Origin: CAYWWY01 sp964462525
GTDB taxonomy: Bacteria > Thermotogota > Thermotogae > MWEM01
Direction of reading: 5' to 3'
Assembly (NCBI GenBank): GCA_964462525.1
Contig: CAYWWY010000012.1
Coordinates: forward strand, 1 to 51,246
DNA length: 51,246 nt
This document shows, in pieces, positions 8,455-17,135 of this stretch (its first letter is position 1; each line of letters begins with the position of its first letter). The position numbers were made by a program, and so were the translations under genes. The notes below the pieces were generated by a model. The model saw nothing but the letters and a program-made list of their open reading frames with translations, was not told the origin of the DNA and did no database searches.

Positions 8455-8491
8455 ATCGGTCCCGGATCTGGTCATTCTGCTCGGGATCGAT
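8455..8491. repeat. Imperfect inverted repeat between the PiT and sugar transferase genes
   Basis: ATCGGTCCCG at 8455-8464 faces CGGGATCGAT at 8482-8491, pairing 9 of 10 positions with one G-U wobble in plus-strand RNA. No T run follows on either strand, so it is a weak candidate for the 3' end of the PiT transcript. The remaining 8303-8535 gap holds only the promoter of the downstream gene. Confidence 0.3.
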
Positions 8492-8535
8492 CTCATGGCT
8501 GCGGAAGATGTTCTCAGGCACCGAATGATCGATCA

Positions 8536-9738
8536 TTACAAACCGGCTTGCCGCAAGATCCAGAATACCAATCCGGAACAGGCAGCCACAAGGGGTACGG
8601 TGATGAGCCATGAGAGGACGACGTTCCGTAGGACTTTCCAGTTGACCATGTGTTTGCCGCGGGCCATCCCGATGCCTGTAACAGCGCCCACCACGGTGTG
8701 GGTTGTGGATACGGGGAAGCCAAAGACAGAGGCCAACAGGACGGTGGTCGCTGCTCCAAAGTCGATGGCATAGCCGCGCGTGTTGTTTATGCGGGTGATG
8801 TTGTGGCCCACAGTGTGCATGACCTTTTTGCCTAGGAGAGCAACACCCAAGGAGATGCCGATCCCGCCCATGATCAGGATTTCGATGGGAATGGTCGTTT
8901 CAGAGGTTGCGACACCTGTGGTCAAGACAGCGAATATGAGTGCGACGGGCCCGATCGCATTGGCTACGTCATTGGCTCCATGGGAGAAGGCAACATAGCA
9001 GGAGGTGATGACCTGCAATCGGCGGAATACTTGTTGAACCGGGTTCCTTTTCTTTTTGGGATCGATCAGGATTCGAGCGATCAAGATGGCGCTGATGATA
9101 TAGGAAGCTAACGCTACGATAAACGCATAGAGGATGGATGGGCCGATTGGCTGCTGCATCGATTTGAAGAATATGAGAAAGGCGATCACGGCAAGCGTGA
9201 TTCCGACGAAGATGGGACTCCTTTTTTTTACGAGTTGGTCCGGATCTTTCCGATGGGTGATCAAGAGTTGGATCACACGGAAGATCGAGTAGGAAAGAAG
9301 CCCACCCAGGACGGGAGAGATCAGCCAAGTGATAACGATCATGAGTACGGAAGTCCAGTGGATTGCGCCAAGCCCGGAGGATACGATGCCAAATCCGATC
9401 ATACCCCCGACAATGGAATGTGTTGTGGAGATCGGCATGGCTTTGAATGTAGCCGCCAGGATCCAGATGGTAGTGGCGATCAGGGCGGAAAGAGAACCGA
9501 GCATGAGGGTGTTTGGGTCGGTGATGACATCCCAGCGAATGATCCCTTTCATGATGGTAGAAACGACGAAGGAACCAAACAATACAGCGCCGGCAAACTC
9601 CAGGATCGCTGCGATCCATACCGCCTGTTTGGGTGAAATGGCCTTGGCGCCCACGGCTGTGGCCATTGAATTGGCCACATCATTGGCGCCGATGGAAAAA
9701 GCCAGGGCGAAGCCGATCACCGCCGCGATAATCAACAT
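8536..9738 (-). CDS. pit: PiT-family inorganic phosphate transporter
   Basis: A 400-residue polytopic membrane protein that takes up phosphate (often as a metal-phosphate complex) driven by an ion gradient. Two PHO-4 signature repeats are visible: GANDVANSMATAVGAKA at residues 17-33 and the second GANDVANAIGP near 255, together with STTHSIVG near 106 and its partner STTHTVVG near 345. This internal duplication and the length are standard. ATG 9738 has GGAGGAG 5 bases upstream. The usual partner, a DUF47/PhoU-like gene, is not adjacent. Confidence 0.96.
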   Translation of the reverse strand: MLIIAAVIGFALAFSIGANDVANSMATAVGAKAISPKQAVWIAAILEFAGAVLFGSFVVSTIMKGIIRWDVITDPNTLMLGSLSALIATTIWILAATFKAMPISTTHSIVGGMIGFGIVSSGLGAIHWTSVLMIVITWLISPVLGGLLSYSIFRVIQLLITHRKDPDQLVKKRSPIFVGITLAVIAFLIFFKSMQQPIGPSILYAFIVALASYIISAILIARILIDPKKKRNPVQQVFRRLQVITSCYVAFSHGANDVANAIGPVALIFAVLTTGVATSETTIPIEILIMGGIGISLGVALLGKKVMHTVGHNITRINNTRGYAIDFGAATTVLLASVFGFPVSTTHTVVGAVTGIGMARGKHMVNWKVLRNVVLSWLITVPLVAACSGLVFWILRQAGL

Positions 9739-9761
9739 AGGATCTCCTCCTCTCGGTGCGT

Positions 9762-9770
9762 ATTATATCA
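9762..9770 (-). promoter_or_regulatory. Extended -10 promoter for the PiT gene
   Basis: On the minus strand TGATATAAT sits about 25 bases ahead of the pit start. It is back to back with a plus-strand copy of the same sequence at 9800-9808, so pit and the pullulanase operon diverge from this 80-base region. Confidence 0.6.
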
Positions 9771-9799
9771 TGTTTTTTTTCAGTCGTGTGTGTCGGGTA

Positions 9800-9808
9800 T
9801 GATATAAT
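9800..9808 (+). promoter_or_regulatory. Extended -10 promoter for the pullulanase operon
   Basis: TGATATAAT on the plus strand, about 37 bases before ATG 9845. It matches the extended -10 consensus and has no convincing -35 hexamer. Confidence 0.6.
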
Positions 9809-9844
9809 CAAGGTGGTTTGATTAGAAGGAATCGTTCGGAACCG

Positions 9845-12073
9845 ATGTTCATGAATGAAGGGGAGGTTGGTTTGGAGTTTTTGGCTGCGTTTTGGGAAGG
9901 GGAGGAAGAAGTCGTTGTTTCGTATCGGGGTGGGGTCTCTTCCTTGGAAGGCTTGAGTCTTCGAATTTGGGAAGAGCCCTCAACCCTAGCTTTTCAGGTT
10001 AAGTCCGTCGAAGTCTTGCCTCCTCAGCGTGCAAAGGCCTATTTCGACCATTTGTTGGGATGCGGGCTGATCCTGCTGCGGGGCGGTTTTGAATGGGGAT
10101 GGAAACGGTGGCTGGACCGAAGGTTGTGGTTGGAGTGCTATGATCCCCATTCATTGCTCATGCCTCAAGTCTTGCCCGTTCGAAAACGGAGGATTCTGGA
10201 TCACCCGGAGCTGTTCTTTCCGGAGTCTTTATGGCCTTCGTACAGCAAAGAAAGAACACGATTCCGTCTTTGGGCGCCGACAGCGCGGGCAGCGCGTGTT
10301 AATCTCTATCCGGATTATGACAGTCGTGAGGGGCATCGCCAAATCGATATGAATCGAACGGATCACGGGGTGTGGGAAACGCGGGTGGAAGGAGATCTCC
10401 ACGGGATGAGCTATACCTTTGGCGTCGATGTCGAAGGACGGATCCAGGAGACTCTTGATCCGCACAGCCTTTCTCTTACCGTGAATTCCGGTCGATCAGT
10501 GATTTTGGATATGGAGTTGACCCATCCGAAACGGTGGGAAACGGATAGACCGCTACAAGGGTTTGAACGGATGACCGACGCAGTGGTGTATGAGGCGCAT
10601 ATTCGAGATTTGACCACGCACCCGGGTTCTGGCATTGTCCGAAAAGGGACATTCCGGGGGTTGACAGAAATCGGCACCCAGAATGAACATCAGCAGGCTA
10701 CTGTTTTGGATCATCTCGTAGAACTGGGTATTACGCATCTGCACTTGCAGCCCATCCAGGATTTCGGATCGGTGGATGAACGAGATCCGGACGGCTATAA
10801 TTGGGGGTACGATCCGGTGTGTTATTCAGCGCCCGAAGGTCAGTATGCGACCGATCCCTCTGATCCCGTCAAACGAGTGCGTGAGCTGAAGGGGATGGTC
10901 CGGAGCTTGCATGAGCATGGCATCGGGTTGGTTATGGATGTGGTGTACAATCATACCTTTCGCCGAGGAGATTCGACATTCGATCAGATCGTTCCGGGGT
11001 ACTTTTACCGGTTGAATCCGGATGGGAGCTATTCCAACGGTTCGGGCTGCGGCAATGAGATCGCTTCGGAACGACCGATGGTCCGGAAGTATATAGTGGA
11101 TAGCGTCGCGTATTGGCTGGAGGAGTATCATGTCGATGGCTTTCGCATGGATCTGTTGGCCTTGACCGATCGGGATACAGTGCGCGCTGTGGAAGAGCGT
11201 GTGCATGCCCTGAATCCTTCGGCTTTGCTGTATGGAGAGCCATGGACCGCAGGAGCTTCGCAATTGGAGGGATCCAACCTCTTTTTCAAAGGGGCGCAGC
11301 GAGGCATGCGGCTGGCTGTGTTCAACGATCGGTTTCGCGATGCGCTGAAAGGCAAACCGGATGATGAATCGATTGGGTTTGCCAGTGGGGCCCTTTATCA
11401 AACAACGCATGTGCTGAAAGGGCTTGTCGGGGGCGTGGACTTTCCCGAAACCGATCCAGATTTCACCCTCCATCCACGCGAGTCGATCAACTATAGCGGG
11501 TGTCATGACAACTTGACTTTGTATGACAAATTGGTGAAAAGCCTGCCCGGTGTTTCAACAGGAGAGATTGTTCAGAGGAACAAGCTGATTGCATTGATCC
11601 TTCTGGTGAGCCAAGGGGTTCCTTTTTTGCATGGGGGAGAAGAGTTGCTCCGCAGCAAAGGGGGCCATACCAACTCATACAATGCGGGGGATGGGGTGAA
11701 CCAGATCGATTGGAACCGAAAGTTTACGTTATATGAACTTTTTTCCTATTACCGCAGTCTGATTGGTATTCGCAGGCGACACCCCATCTTTCGTCTATCG
11801 ACTCGCGATGAAGCAACCCAACGGGTGGAACTGCTGGACCTTTTTGAGGGAGGGATTCTGCTTCAATATGACGGGAGCGGGATCGACTCGTGGGAGCGGA
11901 CGGTAGTGGCCATTAACGGTCAATCGCAGAACCAACTATTTTCGATACCACCCGGACGATGGCGGATTGTGGTCAATGGTCTGCACGCGGGAGATGATCT
12001 TCTTGGGATTGCCCAAGACGAAGTTTTGATGGTGGATTCGATTTCCGGCACAATCGCAGTTTGGGAGGGATAG
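9845..12073 (+). CDS. pulA: Type I pullulanase (GH13 debranching enzyme)
   Basis: About 742 residues, without signal peptide, so an intracellular enzyme cleaving alpha-1,6 branches of glycogen or imported dextrins. After a divergent N-terminal 130 residues comes a CBM48 domain (FRLWAPTARAARVNLY), the type I signature YNWGYDP near 320, and GH13 regions I (VMDVVYNHTF), II (GFRMDLLAL, Asp nucleophile), III (LLYGEPW, Glu acid/base) and IV (GCHDNLTLYD, Asp). All three catalytic acids are present. The start is uncertain: ATG 9845 has only AAGGA 15 bases upstream, while AAGGGGAGG at 9858-9866 would serve TTG 9872 well. Confidence 0.95.
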   Translation: MFMNEGEVGLEFLAAFWEGEEEVVVSYRGGVSSLEGLSLRIWEEPSTLAFQVKSVEVLPPQRAKAYFDHLLGCGLILLRGGFEWGWKRWLDRRLWLECYDPHSLLMPQVLPVRKRRILDHPELFFPESLWPSYSKERTRFRLWAPTARAARVNLYPDYDSREGHRQIDMNRTDHGVWETRVEGDLHGMSYTFGVDVEGRIQETLDPHSLSLTVNSGRSVILDMELTHPKRWETDRPLQGFERMTDAVVYEAHIRDLTTHPGSGIVRKGTFRGLTEIGTQNEHQQATVLDHLVELGITHLHLQPIQDFGSVDERDPDGYNWGYDPVCYSAPEGQYATDPSDPVKRVRELKGMVRSLHEHGIGLVMDVVYNHTFRRGDSTFDQIVPGYFYRLNPDGSYSNGSGCGNEIASERPMVRKYIVDSVAYWLEEYHVDGFRMDLLALTDRDTVRAVEERVHALNPSALLYGEPWTAGASQLEGSNLFFKGAQRGMRLAVFNDRFRDALKGKPDDESIGFASGALYQTTHVLKGLVGGVDFPETDPDFTLHPRESINYSGCHDNLTLYDKLVKSLPGVSTGEIVQRNKLIALILLVSQGVPFLHGGEELLRSKGGHTNSYNAGDGVNQIDWNRKFTLYELFSYYRSLIGIRRRHPIFRLSTRDEATQRVELLDLFEGGILLQYDGSGIDSWERTVVAINGQSQNQLFSIPPGRWRIVVNGLHAGDDLLGIAQDEVLMVDSISGTIAVWEG

Positions 12074-12076
12074 TCC

Positions 12077-13372
12077 GTGAAGAAGACGGTCGGGCACAAA
12101 TGGGTATGTATGGTTTTGATGGTTTGTGTGACGATGGGGGGGTTGTTTGCCTTGGATTTTCGCGCGTATCTTCGCGCTGAAGCAGAGTATGATTATGTGC
12201 CTCATGCCACGATTTTGGAGGGTTCAGAGGATGAATTGGGACAACAGATGGTGGTTCAGTTGGCAACCCAGAATTGGCAGGGGATCCAGTGGATCAATCA
12301 TGTGGTGGTTGCTCACCCGAACGGCTCGAAATTTGAAACTGGGATGATATTCATCACCGGCAGCTTTCGCTCTGATGCCAGAACGCAAGAAGCGGTGCGA
12401 AGCGTGGCAGTCGATCATGGAATCGTGACCGCTGCCTTGTATGATATTCCCAATCAACCGCTTTTTGGAGGGTTACGCGAGGATCATCTGATTGCGTATA
12501 CCTTCGATCAATACTTGGAAACCGGTGACGATCGCTGGCCTCTGCTTTTGCCAATGGTCCGTTCGGTCATCCGGGTGATGAACTGGATGCAAGAGGAATA
12601 TGGGGTGCGCCAATTTGTGTTGGCGGGCGGATCGAAACGGGGCTGGACGACCTATCTCACGGCTGTGGTCGATGATCGTGTACGTGGGATCGTGCCGATG
12701 GCTTACGATTTTCTGAATTTTCCCGCTCAGTTGGATTTTCAGATGAAGGCCTACGGCGATTACTCCGATGAGATCAGCGAGTACACAGAGCTGGGATTGC
12801 ATGAACAGCTTGGTAGTCCAGAAGGCAGTGTGCTCCGAGAGCTGGTGGATCCCTATATCTATCGGAGCTTTTTGACCATGCCCAAGTTGATCCCGGTGGG
12901 AGCCAACGATCCGTATTGGCACGCAGAGTCTTGGCAGTTTTACCTGAATGATCTGCCGGGGTATTCCAAGATGGTTTATGTGCCGAACGCGGGTCATGAT
13001 ATGGAGATTTATCGGCCGTTAATGGCCATTCGAGCGATGGTAGACCATGTCCATAGGGGGATTCAACTGCCAGATTTTGATTGGACTTTTGATGGGTCAA
13101 CGCTCGTGGTGCGCCGGATCTTGGAAACAGAAGGCCATTTTCAGTTGATTCGCGCGCGGGCATTGATCTGCCCTTCGCACACAAGGGACTTTCGAAAAAG
13201 GACATGGATTAGCCAACCGATGCAGATTTCGGATGACGAGGAGTTGACCTATTCTCTGCCCTCGTCTGCCTTTCCCTATATGGCTTTGTTCATGGAATTG
13301 CATTATATAGGCGATCATGATGATCAGGTTTTGGTCATCTCAACACCGATTGTGGTCCGATCGGCTTTTTGA
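12077..13372 (+). CDS. PhoPQ-activated pathogenicity-related (PqaA-like) alpha/beta hydrolase
   Basis: A 431-residue exported protein: the N-terminus KKTVGHKWVCMVLMVCVTMG is a signal peptide. GGSKRGW near residue 192 is the nucleophile elbow of the PqaA family, with ANDPYWH near 277 and NAGHDME near 306 supplying the other triad residues. The family includes hydrolases or lyases with poorly known substrates. It starts at GTG 12077, with GGGAGGGA 6 bases upstream, and lies 3 bases after pulA, so they are cotranscribed. A cell-envelope role is likely; a saccharide ester as substrate is only a guess from its neighbour. Confidence 0.85.
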   Translation: MKKTVGHKWVCMVLMVCVTMGGLFALDFRAYLRAEAEYDYVPHATILEGSEDELGQQMVVQLATQNWQGIQWINHVVVAHPNGSKFETGMIFITGSFRSDARTQEAVRSVAVDHGIVTAALYDIPNQPLFGGLREDHLIAYTFDQYLETGDDRWPLLLPMVRSVIRVMNWMQEEYGVRQFVLAGGSKRGWTTYLTAVVDDRVRGIVPMAYDFLNFPAQLDFQMKAYGDYSDEISEYTELGLHEQLGSPEGSVLRELVDPYIYRSFLTMPKLIPVGANDPYWHAESWQFYLNDLPGYSKMVYVPNAGHDMEIYRPLMAIRAMVDHVHRGIQLPDFDWTFDGSTLVVRRILETEGHFQLIRARALICPSHTRDFRKRTWISQPMQISDDEELTYSLPSSAFPYMALFMELHYIGDHDDQVLVISTPIVVRSAF

Positions 13373-13416
13373 TTGGGCCTTTTATCATACAGAAGAATCC
13401 AAACGGGGGTGAAAGG

Positions 13417-14118
13417 ATGAAAGAGCCAGTGGTTTTTGTTCGGGCGAACATGATCAAACTGTTTTTGGGTATTGCTTTGTTGGTTATTGGAGGCGGGTTT
13501 TTGCTCCAACAATTTGGGGTGTGGAACTTCGGTTATGTATTTAGCCAATGGTGGCCGATCCTGATCATTTGTGTTGGGGTTATCCAGCTGTTGACGAAGT
13601 CGTTGTCGATCATCGCTTCGAGTATCGTCATCTTGGTGGGCGCCCTTCTGCTTTTTAACCGATTGGCGCTCTTCACGGTCAATTTCTGGGGGGTATTCTG
13701 GGCCCTGATTTTGATCTTGCTTGGCGTGTGGATTTTGTTTTCCCGGATGCGCGTCGGCGCGGACCAAAGTTCTCGAGACGATTATCTTCAAGTGTTTGCC
13801 TTATTTTCGGGACCAAGCCCCAAAGTTTTTTCGGAGCATTTCAAGGGCGGCTTTGCTGCAGCGATGTTTGGTGGGGCTGATATCGATCTGACCGAGGCCA
13901 AACTCGATGAAAAGGGCGCGGTGCTGGATGTTTTTGTGGCATTTGGCGGGGTGAACATCTACGTTCCCAAAGGGTGGAAGGCTCATGTGGCCGGTTTGCC
14001 CTTGTTTGGCGGTTGGGACAACAAGACCAAAAAGTCAGAAGATTCCGATCCCAATCAGCCCCCATTCACAGTACGCGCGCTCGTTCTGTTCGGGGGTATG
14101 GATATTCGAGAGCGATAG
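13417..14118 (+). CDS. LiaF-like membrane protein (cell-envelope stress family)
   Basis: A 233-residue protein with about four membrane helices in residues 10-110 (LFLGIALLVIGGGFLLQQFG and following), then a soluble domain with three FGG-containing strands: MFGGADIDLTEA near 140, FGGVNIYVPKGW near 165 and VLFGGMDIRER at the end. This matches the LiaF C-terminal domain (cell wall-active antibiotics response protein). In Bacillus LiaF restrains the LiaRS two-component system; no liaRS is nearby, so its role here is open. The start is ATG 13417 after GGGGGTGAAAGG. Its last 64 bases overlap the end of the convergent PPK2 gene. Confidence 0.8.
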   Translation: MKEPVVFVRANMIKLFLGIALLVIGGGFLLQQFGVWNFGYVFSQWWPILIICVGVIQLLTKSLSIIASSIVILVGALLLFNRLALFTVNFWGVFWALILILLGVWILFSRMRVGADQSSRDDYLQVFALFSGPSPKVFSEHFKGGFAAAMFGGADIDLTEAKLDEKGAVLDVFVAFGGVNIYVPKGWKAHVAGLPLFGGWDNKTKKSEDSDPNQPPFTVRALVLFGGMDIRER

Positions 14119-15518
14119 GCTTCGCAGACCCTCCGTAAGGCTTGAAGGCGCGCCCATCGCTTGCAGTTGGACGACAGAATGGTCCATGGAGCCTGCGATG
14201 TGTGTGTGTATCGAAAGACATCATCAAGGGCCTCTTCATAATCGGCCCATCGTTCTCGGTTGCGCCAATCCTCTTCAGTTATCTTCCATTGCCGATTATT
14301 GTCTTGCTGCCTTGATTCAAAGCGTTTGAGCTGGGTTTCTGGATCAATATGGAGCCAGAACTTCACCAGGATGATTCCGTGGTGAATCATTTCTTCTTCG
14401 AAGGCGCGAATCTGAGCGAAACTTTGCTGCCATTCGCTCTTTGAAGCAAATCCTTCCACGCGTTCGACCAATAGACGGCCATACCAAGAACGGTCAAATA
14501 TGGTGATGGATCCATCTTTGGGGAGGCGGGTCCAAAAGCGCCATAGGTAATGCCGATCTTTCTCCCGATCGTCGGGTGCTCCGATGGGAACGACCCGGTA
14601 GCTTCGGGGGTCCAAATACCGGGTAAGTCTTCGGATGGTTCCTCCCTTTCCTGCCGCGTCCCACCCTTCATAGACCACCACCATGGCGATCTTTTTTCGA
14701 TAGAGATCGGATTGCAACTCGGCCATCTGCTTTTGGAGGTTTTTTACGGCTGTTTTGTAGTCGACCCGAGATATTCTTTGATTCAGATCAACCCCGGCCC
14801 AAAGTTCTTTCACACAATCGGATCCTTCAGGGCGCTGAGGTTCAACCAACTGCGGGATAGGGATCGATTTCAAGGCTTGTTGGAATCGTTGGAGGACTGT
14901 TTGGGCAATCAGTCTACGCGCTTGTTTGCGATCATGCGCGTCGATTCTGATCCAAGGCGCGTGGGGGGGGATGTGGGTCTGCTGGATGGTTTGTTCGATC
15001 TGTTGTATGTGGTGGGTGAAATGGGTCTGTTGGTTCCAGTGGGTTTTGTTGACCTTCCATGAAAAGATTGGGTCCGCGCTTAGGGCGGTCAATCGTTTGG
15101 CTTGTTCTGCTCGGGAGATTTCCAGGAAGCACTTCACCAAGATCGCGCCATCCGCGCAGAGCGTTTGTTCAAAGTCGTTGATTCGTTGTAGGACCTGGTG
15201 AGGGGGCGGTTTTTGGGATGGGTCTGAGAAGAAGAGCGATCCGTACCAGCTGTGGTCAAAGATGACAATCTGTCCTTTGGCAGGGATTCGGATCCAGAAG
15301 CGATGGAGCCATGGAACCTGTCGTTCGGAACGGGTGGGCTGAGACATGTAATGAACCTGATACCCCCTTGGATCCAGAGCGTGGATCAAGTGGTTGATTT
15401 GTTGGCCGATGCCGGCTGTTTCCATACCCTCGAAGAGGATGATCACCGGGATCTTCTGGTCTTTAAGGGCTCTTTGGAGTCGGCCGATTTCTATCCGCAG
15501 TTCCTTATTCGTTGTCAT
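14055..15518 (-). CDS. pap: Double-domain PPK2, polyphosphate:AMP phosphotransferase
   Basis: 487 residues made of two PPK2 domains. The C-terminal one is intact: EGWDAAGKGG (P-loop) at residues 284-293, RFWTRLPKDG near 328 and FDRSWYGR at 341-348. The N-terminal copy has a changed P-loop (EGMETAGIG, Lys missing, at 30-38) but keeps FDHSWYGS near 87. This matches class II PPK2, which phosphorylates AMP to ADP with polyphosphate. ATG 15518 has GGAGGG 5 bases upstream, and the gene overlaps the end of sdaAA by 14 bases. Its 3' end overlaps the LiaF-like gene on the other strand by 64 bases. Confidence 0.9.
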   Translation of the reverse strand: MTTNKELRIEIGRLQRALKDQKIPVIILFEGMETAGIGQQINHLIHALDPRGYQVHYMSQPTRSERQVPWLHRFWIRIPAKGQIVIFDHSWYGSLFFSDPSQKPPPHQVLQRINDFEQTLCADGAILVKCFLEISRAEQAKRLTALSADPIFSWKVNKTHWNQQTHFTHHIQQIEQTIQQTHIPPHAPWIRIDAHDRKQARRLIAQTVLQRFQQALKSIPIPQLVEPQRPEGSDCVKELWAGVDLNQRISRVDYKTAVKNLQKQMAELQSDLYRKKIAMVVVYEGWDAAGKGGTIRRLTRYLDPRSYRVVPIGAPDDREKDRHYLWRFWTRLPKDGSITIFDRSWYGRLLVERVEGFASKSEWQQSFAQIRAFEEEMIHHGIILVKFWLHIDPETQLKRFESRQQDNNRQWKITEEDWRNRERWADYEEALDDVFRYTHTSQAPWTILSSNCKRWARLQALRRVCEAYRSRISIPPNRTSARTVNGG

Positions 15519-16368
15519 GCCGTCCCTCCGTAAGCCAGGTTTTGGCCGTACGCGTAATGGCAATCCCGCCCTGCCCAGTCTCCCGGAGGGTTTCGCTCAA
15601 TGAAGCGCCCACTTTTTGCATCGCCCATACTGTTTCATCAAAGGGAACAAAACTTTCCACTCCACCCAAGGCCATCTCGGCGCAAGAAATGGCGATGCTG
15701 GCTCCGACGGCGTTTCGTTTTACGCAGGGGATTTCCACATAGCCTCCGATGGGATCACATACGAGGCCCATAAGCGATTTGAGGGTCAGCGCCGCTGCGT
15801 GGCCCACTTGTTCTGAGTTCCCACCCGAGATGTACACCAAACCGCCGCTGCCCATGGCAGCTGCGCTTCCGATCTCGGCCTGACATCCCCCAACCGCTCC
15901 GGATAAGGTTGCGTGGGTCGCGATGACGTTGCCGATTCCACTGCAAATGATGTATCCCTCCAAAAGGCGATCAAACGGAATGGAGTGGCGTTTTTGCAGC
16001 GCGTAAAAGATTCCGGGAATGACTCCGCTTGCCCCGGCTGTGGGACAGGCGACCACGCGCCCCATTGATGCGTTGCTTTCTGAGATGGAGAGCGCGGTGA
16101 CCATCGCCATATAGGTAAATTCCGAAACATACCTGGGATGCGATTCAGACAGGGAGCGGGCGTTTTCTCCCGTCAATCCGGTAAGGGTTCGATGGGATTT
16201 GCCGTACTGGAGCTCCGCTTCTTCCAGGATAACTGACAGGTATGAGCTAAGCTGATGCCGAGTGTCGTCGGGATCAGTTCCGTTTTCTGCCATATCGCTG
16301 ATCAAAACGGCATCGTGCAGCAAGATTCCTGAGAGGTTGGCCAATTGGCAGATGCTGGTAAAGGTCAT
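15505..16368 (-). CDS. sdaAA: L-serine dehydratase, iron-sulfur, alpha subunit
   Basis: A 287-residue subunit that with SdaAB converts L-serine to pyruvate and ammonia using an oxygen-labile [4Fe-4S] cluster. CPTAGASGVIPG near residue 107 and CDPIGGYVEIPC near 207-218 carry the cluster cysteines; SGGNSEQVGHAAAL near 180 and GGCQAEIGSAAAM near 158 are also diagnostic. Length is that of the Bacillota and Thermotogota two-subunit form. ATG 16368 overlaps the stop of sdaAB by ATGA, giving tight coupling of the two subunits. Confidence 0.95.
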   Translation of the reverse strand: MTFTSICQLANLSGILLHDAVLISDMAENGTDPDDTRHQLSSYLSVILEEAELQYGKSHRTLTGLTGENARSLSESHPRYVSEFTYMAMVTALSISESNASMGRVVACPTAGASGVIPGIFYALQKRHSIPFDRLLEGYIICSGIGNVIATHATLSGAVGGCQAEIGSAAAMGSGGLVYISGGNSEQVGHAAALTLKSLMGLVCDPIGGYVEIPCVKRNAVGASIAISCAEMALGGVESFVPFDETVWAMQKVGASLSETLRETGQGGIAITRTAKTWLTEGRHDNE

Positions 16369-17027
16369 GGCCGCGCCGCCAAGCTGGGCACGTAGTGGGC
16401 CTCTTCCACAACATCCAAAGAGGCGAGATGATGCAGTTTTATCGGAGAAAAGGGTTCATCCAATTCCGCGATGGTAAGGGCGGTATTCATGAGTTTGTTG
16501 ATCCTTCGAAGATAGAGGTTGGCTACGTTGATTTCGATGCACTCCAGGATCTTTCCGAGCGCCCGAGGCGTGTCGCGGTTGATGATGATCAGGGTGGGAT
16601 ACATCGCGCTCAGCAGGCATTCGACCCCATTGATTCGGGTGATTCGTATCATACCCGCGCCGATGGACGCCCCCCACACATCTTGGTAGAGTGACCCAAA
16701 CCAAGCTTCGATTCGTACGGTGTTGGGATGCGTTTCGCCCAGATCGTCTGGTTGAAAAGCAAATTCCAACCCATTGGCCTTCGCGCTGGTCAGAGCGTCC
16801 CGCACAGAGGGGTCATCTTCATTCAACCCCATGATTCCTCCCAGGAGCGCGCGGTCTGTTCCGTGACCGCGGTAGGTGCGCGCAAAAGATGCGTGCAAGT
16901 GAAAATGGACCTTTTCGGGGGTTCGGCCCAACAGATTGTGAACAAACCGAGCAATCCGCAGAGCTCCCAAAGTATGAGAACTGGACGGACCGATCATCAC
17001 AGGGCCGCAGACATCTGATAGCGACAT
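16365..17027 (-). CDS. sdaAB: L-serine dehydratase, iron-sulfur, beta subunit
   Basis: A 220-residue subunit. GPVMIGPSSSHTLGALRIA near the N-terminus and YRGHGTDRALLGGIMG near 50 are the SDH beta signature; HPNTVRIEAW follows near 99. The C-terminal 70 residues (TLIIINRDTPRALGKILECI) form an ACT-type domain. ATG 17027 is chosen because GGAAGGTG lies just upstream; the frame is open 24 codons further. With sdaAA it provides serine catabolism to pyruvate. Confidence 0.94.
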   Translation of the reverse strand: MSLSDVCGPVMIGPSSSHTLGALRIARFVHNLLGRTPEKVHFHLHASFARTYRGHGTDRALLGGIMGLNEDDPSVRDALTSAKANGLEFAFQPDDLGETHPNTVRIEAWFGSLYQDVWGASIGAGMIRITRINGVECLLSAMYPTLIIINRDTPRALGKILECIEINVANLYLRRINKLMNTALTIAELDEPFSPIKLHHLASLDVVEEAHYVPSLAARP

Positions 17028-17063
17028 GGGTTTCACCTTCCTCTCATCGTTTGGTTTTGATCT

Positions 17064-17069
17064 ATTATA
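17064..17069 (-). promoter_or_regulatory. -10 element upstream of sdaAB
   Basis: The minus strand carries TATAAT about 36 bases before ATG 17027, in the 108-base divergent gap with the TPR gene. No convincing -35 or TGn extension is seen. Confidence 0.45.
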
Positions 17070-17135
17070 CCGTATTCGATCGGAGATTTCCGAATTCATA
17101 CCGGTGAGAATTCGTCCATTTTACCAGGAATGATT

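Noticed and set aside
8969..9619. Long 216-codon open frame on the minus strand inside pit
   Set aside because: It is a shadow of the pit gene in another frame; Arg/His/Pro-rich with no motifs, while the pit frame has both PHO-4 repeats.
10826..11506. 226-codon minus-strand frame opposite the pullulanase gene
   Set aside because: It lies wholly within the GH13 catalytic region on the other strand and its translation has no recognisable features.
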